A stretch of DNA of 64,000 nucleotides from Pedobacter ginsengisoli (GCF_002736205.1 NZ_CP024091.1:3407555-3471554), one strand, 5' to 3'. Shown: positions 28,150 to 37,058, counted from the first letter of the stretch. The notes: generated by a model not told the origin, from the sequence alone. Program-made: numbers and translations.

Positions 28150-28644
28150 TTGTCTAAAAAAGGAATACAGGAAATGCTGAGCCGGGAAACTTATGATCGG
28201 GGAAACGGCGCCACTATCCTTCTGTACAACCAGACACTTCAGACGGTTATCCTTATCAAACAGTTTCGATTTCCGACATATGTTAATGGAAATATTACCG
28301 GCATGCTTATTGAAACTTGCGCTGGTTTACTGAACGAAAACAGCCCTGAGGAAGCCATTCGTAGAGAAACTGAAGAAGAAACCGACTATGTACTCTCCTC
28401 AGTAAAAAAAGTATTTGAGGTTTATATGAGTCCTGGCTCGGTTACCGAGAAACTATATTTCTTTATTGCAGAATATACCTCTGACATGAAAACCGAAACA
28501 GGGGGTGGTGTAGAAGATGAGGACATAGAAGTACTGGAACTCTCATTTCATACCGCGATGCAAATGATTGCAACTGGCGAAATTAAGGATGGGAAAACCA
28601 TAATACTTCTTCAGCATCTGGCACTTTCAAAAATCATGGAATAA
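28150..28644 (+). CDS. NudK-like Nudix hydrolase, probably degraded at its start
   Basis: The translated sequence matches GDP-mannose/ADP-sugar pyrophosphatases of the NudK type, including REAYDRGN-like RETYDRGNGATILLYN and IKQFRFPTYVNG. Homology by eye begins upstream, at ISITKEEILSDYWYVLKK (from 28081), but no ATG, GTG or TTG lies in frame between the stop at 28066 and TTG at 28150. The usable start at 28150 yields 164 residues and would delete about 25 conserved ones. The Nudix box GLLNENSPEEAIRRETEEETD keeps the catalytic glutamates but has Asp where the box has Gly after EET, and Thr at a hydrophobic position. Start loss plus box changes suggest a decaying gene. It lies 89 bases after the GH43-like stop. 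An ATA or other unusual start at 28081 is the alternative. Confidence 0.7.
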   Translation: MSKKGIQEMLSRETYDRGNGATILLYNQTLQTVILIKQFRFPTYVNGNITGMLIETCAGLLNENSPEEAIRRETEEETDYVLSSVKKVFEVYMSPGSVTEKLYFFIAEYTSDMKTETGGGVEDEDIEVLELSFHTAMQMIATGEIKDGKTIILLQHLALSKIME

Positions 28645-28660
28645 ACGCTTTAAAAAGAGT

Positions 28661-29773
28661 CTATAACTTTAATGGTATCTTTTTACCTGTTTTGGCAGCA
28701 AGATAGATGGCATCTATAATTTTTAGATCTTTCAGTGCCTCTTCTCCATTAACAGGTACTATTGGCTCTTTACCTTCTAAAATAATTCCCGCCATTTCCT
28801 CCATCTGTACGGTTTGATGTGTAATATGAGGCTGCGTCAATTCACCTTTATGTGTACGCCCTTTTATAGGCCCATAGCCTGTAGAAGGCTGCATTTCGGC
28901 AAACCCCTTCTCTCCAACCAGGTAAAATCTATCCAAATAATTTATGTTATACGATGAAAGATATGAGGCCACTGCTCCACTGGGAAAGCCCATCTGAAAT
29001 TGAATTGTTTCATCAACCCCCTCTTTAAATATTTGGGGATTTGTTTTGGTTTCCTGTGCGGTTACCCAAACAGGCTCTTCGCCAACCATATATCTGGAGC
29101 CATTTATGGCGTAAATACCAATATCCATCATTGCGCCCCCGCCTGCAAGCTTTTTATTCAGCCGCCATTGTGCTGGATCGCCAATTTTAAAGCCACACTG
29201 CCCTTGAAAAAACATGATCTTTCCAAATTCACCGGCATTTCTCAGGCGGATCACTTCAAGAGTTTTAGGCTCGAAATGCATCCTATAACCAACCAGCAAC
29301 TTCACATTTGCCTTTTTACAGGCATCAATCATTTCTTGTCCTTCTTTAGCATTAACAGCCATTGGTTTTTCACAAATGACATGCTTACCTGCTTTAGCAA
29401 CACGAATAACCTGATCATAATGAAGTGCATTAGGTGTAATTACATAAATTGCATCAATATCAGGGTTGTTCTTTATCTCATCAAAGTTCTCGTAGTTATA
29501 GCAGTTCTTTTCTGGAATGCTATACTTGGCCTGCCAGTCTTTAATTTTTGAAGGCGTACCACTAATTACACCTACCAGTTTCGCTTTAACACAAGATTTC
29601 ATTGCTTCGGCAACACGGGTACCATAACCGCCAAGGCCCATAATTGCCACTCGCAAAACCGGACCATCATACAACTTTTCAGTTTTTGTAGTTGCCAATC
29701 CTGAAAGCGGCATAAAAGGTAAAACCAACGAAGAAATTCCAAGTTTTTGTAAAAAGTCGCGACGTGTATCCAT
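28661..29773 (-). CDS. Gfo/Idh/MocA family oxidoreductase with Tat-like signal (glucose-fructose oxidoreductase-like)
   Basis: This 370-residue protein starts MDTRRDFLQKLG, a twin-arginine motif, followed by a hydrophobic stretch to about residue 27. The cofactor loop IMGLGGYGTRVAE is near residue 45, the family motif CEKPMAVNAKEG near 134, and LAGGGAMMDIGIYAINGSRY near 210. The last resembles glucose-fructose oxidoreductase and related dehydrogenases, in which the Asp and Tyr act on the sugar. It is transcribed toward the Nudix gene (16 bases between the stops) and divergently from the histidine kinase. It is the third exported member of this family within 17 kb. Glucose or another aldose is the likely substrate; the precise reaction is not determined. 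Confidence 0.9.
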   Translation of the reverse strand: MDTRRDFLQKLGISSLVLPFMPLSGLATTKTEKLYDGPVLRVAIMGLGGYGTRVAEAMKSCVKAKLVGVISGTPSKIKDWQAKYSIPEKNCYNYENFDEIKNNPDIDAIYVITPNALHYDQVIRVAKAGKHVICEKPMAVNAKEGQEMIDACKKANVKLLVGYRMHFEPKTLEVIRLRNAGEFGKIMFFQGQCGFKIGDPAQWRLNKKLAGGGAMMDIGIYAINGSRYMVGEEPVWVTAQETKTNPQIFKEGVDETIQFQMGFPSGAVASYLSSYNINYLDRFYLVGEKGFAEMQPSTGYGPIKGRTHKGELTQPHITHQTVQMEEMAGIILEGKEPIVPVNGEEALKDLKIIDAIYLAAKTGKKIPLKL

Positions 29774-29920
29774 AATTAAAATCGTTTTAAACCCAATTTA
29801 CGGATTTTACCCATAAAAAAACATAAGTTTTACAGACTTAACACACTATAAACAAAAATGTTGACTTACATTTAGCTATTAAAAACGACCAAAAACTTAT
29901 TATTTTAACCACTCTCTTAT

Positions 29921-31909
29921 ATGCGCCGCTTGCTGATTTTAATTGCCGTTATACTTTTTGCTAAGATCCAGGCTATAGCTCAGGTTATTTACCTCAACGA
30001 CAAAACTCCTTATAGCAACCTAGGCAAACAAGTAACTTATATTGAAGACAAGACGGCATTATTAACGATTGACAAAGTTAAATTACTGGAAAAAGCCGGA
30101 AAATTTAAACCCGGCGAATCAAGCATATTAAATCTGGGAAATACAAAATCTGCATTTTGGATTAAAATAAGCTATGTTAATCAAAGCTCTGGCAAGGCTT
30201 ATTTAATTGCAGACATGCCAAATATTGAATATATTGATTGCTATGCTGATCGTGCTGACGGAACATGGATTCATTACAAATCTGGGGCACTGAAATCTTC
30301 AAGTATTCTGGTAAAATCAGAAAATCGTTATACTTTCAGTTTACCTCAAAACGCTCATCAAACTGGTGTTCAGCATATTTTTTTAAGGGTTAAAACAGAC
30401 AATTATCTGCCACTACCTTTAAAAATGGCTACTTCAGATACTTTAGTTTCTGGCCCTACCCTCAGAGACTATCTGGAAATTGTTTTTATGGGTGTTCTGC
30501 TTTCTTTATTTGTGTATAACATTTTCTTATACATGAACATGAGGGATAAATTATACCTGTATTACTGCTTGTATGTACCGGGGCTATTTATATATGTTTC
30601 TTTGTATTTAAGAGGTTACGCTTATCTCCTTAGCCCTAAAATAAGAGACATCATCAATATCTACCCACATGCTTTCCTGGCTGTAACAGTTGTTTTTGGA
30701 ATTTTATTCTGCCGTCGTTTTCTCAACCTTCGTATAACTGCACCAAAGTTCTTAAAAATTTATCTGGCACTTATTTTCTTATGCGTCGGCTTATTTATTG
30801 TCAGCATTCTAGGGTATAAGGGAATAGCGGCTAACTATACCCAACTATTAATGTCGATTTCTGTTGTCACTTTATGGATTTCAGGATTTGCTGCTTACAG
30901 GGCAGGACACACTCCTGCAGGCTATTATATACTTGCATGGACTTTTATAGCCCTTGCCATCCTGGCCGTTATTTTAACCCTTGCAAAGCTATTTCCTTTT
31001 ACTGATTACACCTTCGACCTCTTACCAATAGGATCGGCAATTGAATTGCTTTTGCTATCATTTGCAATGGGGTATCGTTACAACGCGGTATTTAAACGGG
31101 AGCAACAAACACGTGATGAAAATTTGATGTTAGTGAGTGATCAAAATCTGCATTTAGAAAATCTTGTTAAGGAGCGGACATTGAAGCTCAGCGAAACAAT
31201 ATCAGAACTGGAAATTTCGAATTCAGTAAAAAACAAGCTATTCTCTATCATTGCTCACGACCTTAGAAGCCCTTTTAATAGTTTGACAGGAATTTTTGCC
31301 CTTAAAGATATGGACATGCTAACTCTGGAAGATTATAAAATACTGCTAACAGAAAATCAAAAGCATATTGAAACAATTAACAGCTCTCTAAATAACCTGT
31401 TGTATTGGGCAAGGCGACAAATGGAAGTGGTAAATAGTGTACCCACCACATTTGAGCTTAAACCTTTTATCGAAAAATTACTTTTGGTTTATCTGCCGCT
31501 GATCCACAAGAAGGGGATATTGACAAATATAAACTTATCAGAATCTTTTTCAGCTTATGCTGATGAAGATCATGTACAACTTATTCTAAGGAATCTGATT
31601 GACAATGCAATTAAGTTTACACCTTCGGGTAACGACATTGGAATCACTTTAAAAAAGCAGGTTGATACGGTAGAAATTTGCGTATGGAATACGATCAATA
31701 ATCCAGAGCAGTTTGACCTTGAAGACATTAGAAATCCAAAAACCGGAGGTGCAACCTATGGAACTGAAAACGAAAAAGGTATAGGTTTAGGCCTTACACT
31801 AATCAGAGAATATATTAAAGCTAACGACAGTAAATTGAACATTGACCTGCATGGAGATAAAGTATCTTTTAGCTTTGATTTACCTCTATCCAATTCCCAT
31901 CTTCTCTAA
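29921..31909 (+). CDS. 7TMR-DISM sensor histidine kinase
   Basis: This is a 662-residue membrane sensor kinase. A signal peptide (about 1-20) leads to an extracytoplasmic 7TMR-DISM beta domain (about 22-165), then seven membrane helices (about 185-390). A coiled stretch follows (NLHLENLVKERTLKLSETIS), then HisKA with the phospho-acceptor His in IIAHDLRSPFNS (near residue 446), and a HATPase domain with NLIDNAIKFTPSG and GIGLGLTLIREY. No receiver domain is fused and no response regulator lies beside it, so it is an orphan kinase. The extracellular domain resembles carbohydrate-binding beta sandwiches, so sugar sensing is possible. Its 3' end overlaps the convergent ispG by 41 bases. Confidence 0.95.
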   Translation: MRRLLILIAVILFAKIQAIAQVIYLNDKTPYSNLGKQVTYIEDKTALLTIDKVKLLEKAGKFKPGESSILNLGNTKSAFWIKISYVNQSSGKAYLIADMPNIEYIDCYADRADGTWIHYKSGALKSSSILVKSENRYTFSLPQNAHQTGVQHIFLRVKTDNYLPLPLKMATSDTLVSGPTLRDYLEIVFMGVLLSLFVYNIFLYMNMRDKLYLYYCLYVPGLFIYVSLYLRGYAYLLSPKIRDIINIYPHAFLAVTVVFGILFCRRFLNLRITAPKFLKIYLALIFLCVGLFIVSILGYKGIAANYTQLLMSISVVTLWISGFAAYRAGHTPAGYYILAWTFIALAILAVILTLAKLFPFTDYTFDLLPIGSAIELLLLSFAMGYRYNAVFKREQQTRDENLMLVSDQNLHLENLVKERTLKLSETISELEISNSVKNKLFSIIAHDLRSPFNSLTGIFALKDMDMLTLEDYKILLTENQKHIETINSSLNNLLYWARRQMEVVNSVPTTFELKPFIEKLLLVYLPLIHKKGILTNINLSESFSAYADEDHVQLILRNLIDNAIKFTPSGNDIGITLKKQVDTVEICVWNTINNPEQFDLEDIRNPKTGGATYGTENEKGIGLGLTLIREYIKANDSKLNIDLHGDKVSFSFDLPLSNSHLL

Positions 31910-33863
31910 TCAGTTCAATCAGATCGTCAAGGGCACGAGCCGCATTTACGTTTTTCTTTACTACCTCTTTACCACGATAAAGTGTTATTTTATCTGGGCC
32001 GGTTCCTACGTAACCATAGTCGGCATCAGCCATCTCACCAGGCCCATTTACTATACAGCCCATAATACCAATTTTAATTCCTTTAAGGTGGTCTGTACGT
32101 GAGCGGATAAGCTGGGTGGTTTCCTGAAGATCAAAAAGTGTTCGTCCGCAACTTGGGCAGGAAATATATTCCGTTTTAGAAATTCGCGTACGGGTTGCCT
32201 GTAAAATACCAAAACTTGTTGCATTAATTAATGATAGCCCAATGGTTTCATCAGCACTTATCCATATGCCATCGCCAAGCCCGTCAGTAAACAAAGCCCC
32301 CATATCAGTAGCTGCATACAGCATCAGATCATCGGCATTAATACCAGAGTATTCTCTTTTTACAATAACCGGTATTTGCAAATTATGCTTCATCAGGGAT
32401 ACAAAAAACTCTCTTTGCATAGCCATACCATGTGCAGCAGTAGTTTCCAATACAACAATAACATTGGCTTGCAGTTTAGAAAGGTCTTTACTTAGCCCCT
32501 CTTCTGCTTTTATTTTTACAAGATTTAAGTACCCGTCCTTAACATCAGCAGCAATGTATTCTTCAAATGAAAATAAGGGGTGGCAATTGTTCTTGTCTTT
32601 TAAATTTAACCAGGTCTGATGGTTATAAACCTGCTTTAAATTACCTGGAAAAGAGAATGAAGGCAATGCATCACCAAGATAAACCATATCAGCAGCCTGA
32701 TCGGCCATATTATATTTATCCAACCCAGCACTATACTTATAGCCAACTGCACTTAAAAAGTAAGGATCTTTTAAATTTTCTTTAGATGCGTCAATGATTA
32801 CTACAGGATGATGGTGATCGCCGATATGCTGTACAGATTGTGTATGCCTACGGTTGTATTCGTAAGGATTGTAAGGAAGATCCCTTACGATAATGCTTTC
32901 TGGTTTTCCGGTAATTGAATTTTCTTTATTGATGAGTGCCCTGGTTTCATATCTTAAAGCCAATGCTTTTGCAACTGGAGCTTCAAATTCAGGGTCCTCA
33001 GTTAAAGATACCCTAATGGTATCGCCTAATCCATCTTCAAGTAATGTTCCAATACCTACGGCCGATTTAATCCGACCATCTTCTCCATCGCCTGCCTCAG
33101 TTACCCCAAGGTGCAAAGGATAGTTCATACCTTCTTTTACCATGGTCTCTACCAATAAGCGGTATGCCTGAACCATGATCTGTGTATTACTGGCCTTCAT
33201 TGAAATAACCAGATTATAATAATTCTGATCTTCGCACATACGGATAAACTCCATTGCCGATTCCACCATACCCCTTGGAGTATCGCCGTAATGGCTCATG
33301 ATACGATCTGACAACGACCCATGGTTGGTACCAATGCGCATTGCAGTTCCGTATTCTTTACAGATCTTTACCAGTGGTGTAAATTTCTTATAAATACGTT
33401 CCAGTTCGGCCTGATAGGCTTGCTGTGTATATTCAATATTTTCGAAACGTTTCTTATCGGCATAATTACCGGGGTTTACCCTTACTTTTTCTACAATACG
33501 CGCAGCAGCTTCAGCAGCATTGGGCGTAAAGTGAATATCAGCAACCAATGGCACATTATAACCTCTAAATCTTAATTCTTTTTTAATATTAGCAAGGTTA
33601 TCTGCCTCCTTCATGCTTGGAGCGGTAATACGAACGTATTCACAACCTGAGTTTACCATTCTAATGGTTTGCTCAACCGTACCTATAGTATCCATGGTGT
33701 CGGTGGTAGTCATAGATTGGATACGGATTGGATTTAACCCTCCCATTGGAATATCCCCGATACTAACCTCTCTGGTTAGAAACCTTGAATATTGGGTTAA
33801 ACTGTTACAATACCCGCCTTTTAACTCTTTTTGTAACGCGCTCTGATCAAATACTTTTTCCAT
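31869..33863 (-). CDS. ispG: 4-hydroxy-3-methylbut-2-en-1-yl diphosphate synthase IspG (GcpE), long form
   Basis: This enzyme (664 residues) reduces 2-C-methyl-erythritol 2,4-cyclodiphosphate to HMBPP in the MEP isoprenoid pathway, using a 4Fe-4S cluster. The N-terminal TIM barrel is seen in IRIQSMTTTDTMDT, PLVADIHFTP and RIGTNHGSLSDRI. A middle insertion domain separates it from the reductase part, giving the long form usual in Bacteroidota, Chlamydiae and plants. Cluster cysteines are in SCPSCGRTLFD and GCIVNGPGEM near the C-terminus. It lies 49 bases downstream of the RDD-family gene on the same strand. Its last codons overlap the histidine kinase gene tail to tail. An ordinary housekeeping gene with no anomaly. 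Confidence 0.98.
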   Translation of the reverse strand: MEKVFDQSALQKELKGGYCNSLTQYSRFLTREVSIGDIPMGGLNPIRIQSMTTTDTMDTIGTVEQTIRMVNSGCEYVRITAPSMKEADNLANIKKELRFRGYNVPLVADIHFTPNAAEAAARIVEKVRVNPGNYADKKRFENIEYTQQAYQAELERIYKKFTPLVKICKEYGTAMRIGTNHGSLSDRIMSHYGDTPRGMVESAMEFIRMCEDQNYYNLVISMKASNTQIMVQAYRLLVETMVKEGMNYPLHLGVTEAGDGEDGRIKSAVGIGTLLEDGLGDTIRVSLTEDPEFEAPVAKALALRYETRALINKENSITGKPESIIVRDLPYNPYEYNRRHTQSVQHIGDHHHPVVIIDASKENLKDPYFLSAVGYKYSAGLDKYNMADQAADMVYLGDALPSFSFPGNLKQVYNHQTWLNLKDKNNCHPLFSFEEYIAADVKDGYLNLVKIKAEEGLSKDLSKLQANVIVVLETTAAHGMAMQREFFVSLMKHNLQIPVIVKREYSGINADDLMLYAATDMGALFTDGLGDGIWISADETIGLSLINATSFGILQATRTRISKTEYISCPSCGRTLFDLQETTQLIRSRTDHLKGIKIGIMGCIVNGPGEMADADYGYVGTGPDKITLYRGKEVVKKNVNAARALDDLIELIREDGNWIEVNQS

Positions 33864-33912
33864 GACTTACTAATATGACACAAAGATAAAGATTATGTTT
33901 ATAACTGTAATG

Positions 33913-34533
33913 TCAGATCAGCCGGTCTTTTATAACCAATGTATTGGCCATCAAATCGTGAAAACACTGTTGCTTTTTATTGAGAAAGCTATACAGGTAA
34001 CCCAAAAAGAATGGGGCTACAGATAGGACTTTAGCTGCATTACGACCATAAGCATTATTTAAACTAATCCTGTTTCCTCCCAGATCTGTAACTTTAATAT
34101 TAAGCAATCGCTTACCAAGTGTAGCTTGTTTATCGGATGCTTCGGCAATACTGCTATAGATAAATTTAGCAATAGAAATGAGTGGCAAACCCGCCACTGA
34201 AACTGCAATCCGCTGAGTTTTTTCTTCAACAAAGATGAAGCTAAATAACACAAGCAACACATAAGCCAGTGTTAAGAAAAAATAATCTATAACGGAAGCC
34301 AACAAACGCTGATCGAACGAGGCAAAATATTGAGGGGCTGTTTTTTGATAGGTAAAACCAAGAAGCTCACGCAGTTCCAACAACTCGTGAGCTTCTTTAT
34401 AATCATCCATACCCGGTTTCCTAATGAATGTTCCAGGGAGGATATTTAGTGATTTTAATTGTTCTAATTGATATGGCCCTTCTGGCTTTCCGTTTATTAC
34501 AACGGTATATTCAATTTCGTTCTTACTTTCCAT
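33913..34533 (-). CDS. GYF_2/RDD domain membrane protein
   Basis: This is a 206-residue protein. Residues about 6-55 form a GYF_2 domain (VVINGKPEGPYQLEQLKSLN with its characteristic GPY), a small peptide-binding module. Residues about 70-200 form an RDD membrane domain: FASFDQRLLASVIDYFFLTLAY begins helix one, a second helix follows, then ASDKQATLGKRLLNIKVTDLGG and a last hydrophobic pair. This combination is common in Bacteroidota, but its role (transport or membrane protein scaffolding) is not known. It lies 41 bases after the LiaF-like gene and before ispG on the same strand. Confidence 0.88.
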   Translation of the reverse strand: MESKNEIEYTVVINGKPEGPYQLEQLKSLNILPGTFIRKPGMDDYKEAHELLELRELLGFTYQKTAPQYFASFDQRLLASVIDYFFLTLAYVLLVLFSFIFVEEKTQRIAVSVAGLPLISIAKFIYSSIAEASDKQATLGKRLLNIKVTDLGGNRISLNNAYGRNAAKVLSVAPFFLGYLYSFLNKKQQCFHDLMANTLVIKDRLI

Positions 34534-34574
34534 TCTAAGAGTTAGCTTACCGTGATTTTAGCACGGCAAATCGA

Positions 34575-35507
34575 TTAATAACGATTTACTTCAAAGCTAC
34601 TCAATCCTCCATCTAAATTGATAAATATCTTTTTTGTTGATGATTTATAGTTTGGAGTTTCGTAAGTGCCATCCTCCAATTTAGTAAATCCTGTAAAATC
34701 TTTTGATGACAGCCCTGTTTTAGTTTTAATCCTGCATCCTGAATTTGTCGGAATCTTAATTTTAACGTCAGCAACGCCGGTTTTTACAGCAACATCTGTA
34801 ATAGGTAGCAAATCGCCAAATTTAATGTCTAAGGCCGCAGCACCACCATCAAAGTTAAAAGAGCGTACTTTGTATTGTGAAAGATCAAAGTTCACTTCTC
34901 CTGCCCCCATGTTCATATGCATTTCCCAGATGGGGTTAATGTTTAACCTCATGTCAACATCATTTCCACCGTCACTCATATTCCATTTTGATTTGCCTTT
35001 CATTTTAAAGTTTACTGTAGTTATGCTATCAGTTTTTTCTGTTTGCAATGAAAAGGTTCCACCTCTTTTCTGCACATCTGCAGTAATTAAACTATCGGTA
35101 GGGCCTTTCAGATCGAAAGATGTACCTCCTCCAGAAATATTTAAAATAGTTTTAACAGAACCAGTATCCGTAAAAGGATGCGAAAAGCTCAAATGTTCAG
35201 AATTTGTATTGTCAAAATCAATATCTTCTTCAATATGTGAGTTCGACCATGATCTGCCTTCAGGTGCCTGTTGACCTTTATAAAACAAAACGCCCAAGGT
35301 AACAACAAGGATCGCGATGGATACCATTCCACCTATCTGTGACTTACTTCTGTTAAAAAGGATATTTACACCCGCAATAATTAAAAATATTGGCCAGAAA
35401 CGCCAAACATTGCGCCAGTAAAAATCAATTATATGAAAGTTTTCTAAAAGGAGTACCCCACCTATAAAAAGCAGTACTATACCCCACATTATTCTATCCA
35501 GTTTCAT
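34575..35507 (-). CDS. LiaF-like membrane protein (DUF5668 N-domain, toast-rack C-domain)
   Basis: This 310-residue protein has four predicted membrane helices in the first 80 residues (WGIVLLFIGGVLLLENF, FWPIFLIIAGVNILF, MVSIAILVVTLGVLFY and a leading segment). A beta-rich cytoplasmic or envelope domain of repeated strands follows (NISGGGTSFDLKG, FNFDGGAAALDIKFG, VKTGVADVKIKIPT). This is the layout of LiaF/YvqF proteins, which modulate envelope-stress signalling, and of bacterial toast-rack proteins. The stop of the PspC gene is one base before this ATG, so the pair is co-translated or at least co-transcribed. Association of LiaF-like and PspC proteins with envelope stress is known; its partner kinase is not here. 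Confidence 0.85.
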   Translation of the reverse strand: MKLDRIMWGIVLLFIGGVLLLENFHIIDFYWRNVWRFWPIFLIIAGVNILFNRSKSQIGGMVSIAILVVTLGVLFYKGQQAPEGRSWSNSHIEEDIDFDNTNSEHLSFSHPFTDTGSVKTILNISGGGTSFDLKGPTDSLITADVQKRGGTFSLQTEKTDSITTVNFKMKGKSKWNMSDGGNDVDMRLNINPIWEMHMNMGAGEVNFDLSQYKVRSFNFDGGAAALDIKFGDLLPITDVAVKTGVADVKIKIPTNSGCRIKTKTGLSSKDFTGFTKLEDGTYETPNYKSSTKKIFINLDGGLSSFEVNRY

Positions 35508-35508
35508 C

Positions 35509-36189
35509 TTATATATCTTTTTTGGTGAATCTATCGTCTGTATTATCTTCTACACTTCCTTCGCCTGTACTTGGGTTAGCCGGTGCATCTGTAGATGTTG
35601 GATTTTGTTTTTTCCACTCTTCCCAGGCATCTTTTCTTTTAGATTTAAGAATAAAACTTACTCCAATTGCAACAAATACAAGGGGCCACAACTTACCAAT
35701 GCTAAACCAGAAAGGTATAATGTTAAATTCGTTCATCAGAAAATACAAACCTATTACCAATAAAAACAACCCCCCTACGGTTCTGCCAGTATCACTTTTC
35801 TGATAGGGTTTAAACTCAGGTTGTTTGGCCTGTGTTGTAAAGCCCCCCTCATTTACCGTTGATGAAGTCCATCCCTGCGATGGAGATGGATTTGGTGTTT
35901 CGGGGCTTTGATGTGGTTGCGAGAACGCATTTGGCGAGTTAAAAGGGTTATTTTGAGGCCCTTGATAGAACTCATTAAATCTTGAAAATCTTTTTGCCGG
36001 ATCGTTATTAACGGGCACCACAATCCACATAATGATATACACCAAAATCCCTGTTCCAACTAAAAAGATGGTTGAGAGTACGAACAATAATCTTATTATC
36101 GTCACATCCACCTCCATGTACTCTGCAATTCCAGATGACACACCTGCAATTACTTTCTCATGCTCATTTCTAAATAATCTCTTGTCCAT
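35509..36189 (-). CDS. PspC domain protein
   Basis: This 226-residue protein begins with a PspC domain (LFRNEHEKVIAGVSSGIAEY, then a membrane helix ending in IVVPVN, residues about 3-65). A Pro, Gln and Ser-rich linker follows (about 70-130), then a second hydrophobic part with two helices (GGLFLLVIGLYFLMNEF and LWPLVFVAIGVSFIL) like the DUF5668 module of the next gene. The tail is polar. PspC proteins take part in envelope stress. It is followed with one base spacing by the LiaF-like gene; shared helix pairs suggest that the two proteins associate. The SDR gene upstream is 20 bases away on the same strand. Confidence 0.9.
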   Translation of the reverse strand: MDKRLFRNEHEKVIAGVSSGIAEYMEVDVTIIRLLFVLSTIFLVGTGILVYIIMWIVVPVNNDPAKRFSRFNEFYQGPQNNPFNSPNAFSQPHQSPETPNPSPSQGWTSSTVNEGGFTTQAKQPEFKPYQKSDTGRTVGGLFLLVIGLYFLMNEFNIIPFWFSIGKLWPLVFVAIGVSFILKSKRKDAWEEWKKQNPTSTDAPANPSTGEGSVEDNTDDRFTKKDI

Positions 36190-36209
36190 AATATATTTCC
36201 TCCTATATT

Positions 36210-36899
36210 TTAAAACTGTATCGGCTTTATAGTTATCTCATCAACATTTACCCCACTGCTTAAGTTTAAAATGGTGTATATGGTGTTAGCAATATCTTCT
36301 GGTTGTACAAAACGATCAGCTGGGATTTCTGTTCCCTCCCATGACGATGTTAGTGTAGAACCTGGCAATACAGCTGTTACCTTAACGTTGTATTTTGATA
36401 ATTCCTCCCTAAATACATTATTAAGACTGAGCAATGCCGTTTTAGTTACACTATAGCTACCAGCATTTTCTGCATTTTGTTTACTGGCAATTGAACATAT
36501 ATTAAAAATATGGCCTGATTGCTTTGTACGCATCATTTTACCAAAAAACTTTGACATGTAATAAGCTGCATTCAGGTTCAGATTTATTTGCTTTTCAAGC
36601 TGATCATCAGCCTCATCAACAATAGAACCCTGCAAAAACATACCTGCATTATTCACTAAAACATCAACTTCAGTCATTTCATTTTTTGCAGCATTGCAAA
36701 ATGCATATACCTCTTCTTTAATGCTGCAATCGGCTTGGTAGGTAAATATCTTAACTCCAGTATATTTTAGCTCTTCGGTAAAACGCTCCAACTCGGTTTT
36801 ACTTCTTGAACATACTGCTAAATTGTATCCATTACCAGCCAGTTTTATTGCAATGGCCTTTCCAATTCCTTTAGTAGCTCCAGTAATAATTGCATTCAT
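36210..36899 (-). CDS. SDR family oxidoreductase
   Basis: This is a 229-residue classical short-chain dehydrogenase/reductase. Motifs are TGATKGIGKAIA (residues about 7-18), NNAG near 88, the catalytic Ser in FNICSIAS and Tyr-Lys in YSVTK near 149. It resembles 3-ketoacyl-ACP-reductase-like and YqjQ-like enzymes, but the substrate cannot be named. It heads a same-strand series with PspC, LiaF-like, RDD and IspG genes. It is divergent from the mlaE gene with a 159-base spacer in which no clear promoter pair was found. Confidence 0.9.
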   Translation of the reverse strand: MNAIITGATKGIGKAIAIKLAGNGYNLAVCSRSKTELERFTEELKYTGVKIFTYQADCSIKEEVYAFCNAAKNEMTEVDVLVNNAGMFLQGSIVDEADDQLEKQINLNLNAAYYMSKFFGKMMRTKQSGHIFNICSIASKQNAENAGSYSVTKTALLSLNNVFREELSKYNVKVTAVLPGSTLTSSWEGTEIPADRFVQPEDIANTIYTILNLSSGVNVDEITIKPIQF

Positions 36900-37058
36900 T
36901 GTTTAAACATGTTATTTAGCACAATAATACAAAAAAGCACCGCATGGCAAAACATTAATAGCCAAAGATCAGTTAGAAAAAGGGATTACAACGATTTCAA
37001 CTTTTTATTGTTTCTTTGTAATAATATTGCATAAATACTATAGCTAATTTTTCATTGA

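Noticed and set aside
37000..37058. TAATATTG (37022-37029) as -7 element of mlaE
   Set aside because: No TTG or TTTG at the right distance (19-21 bases); the closest is 11 bases away.
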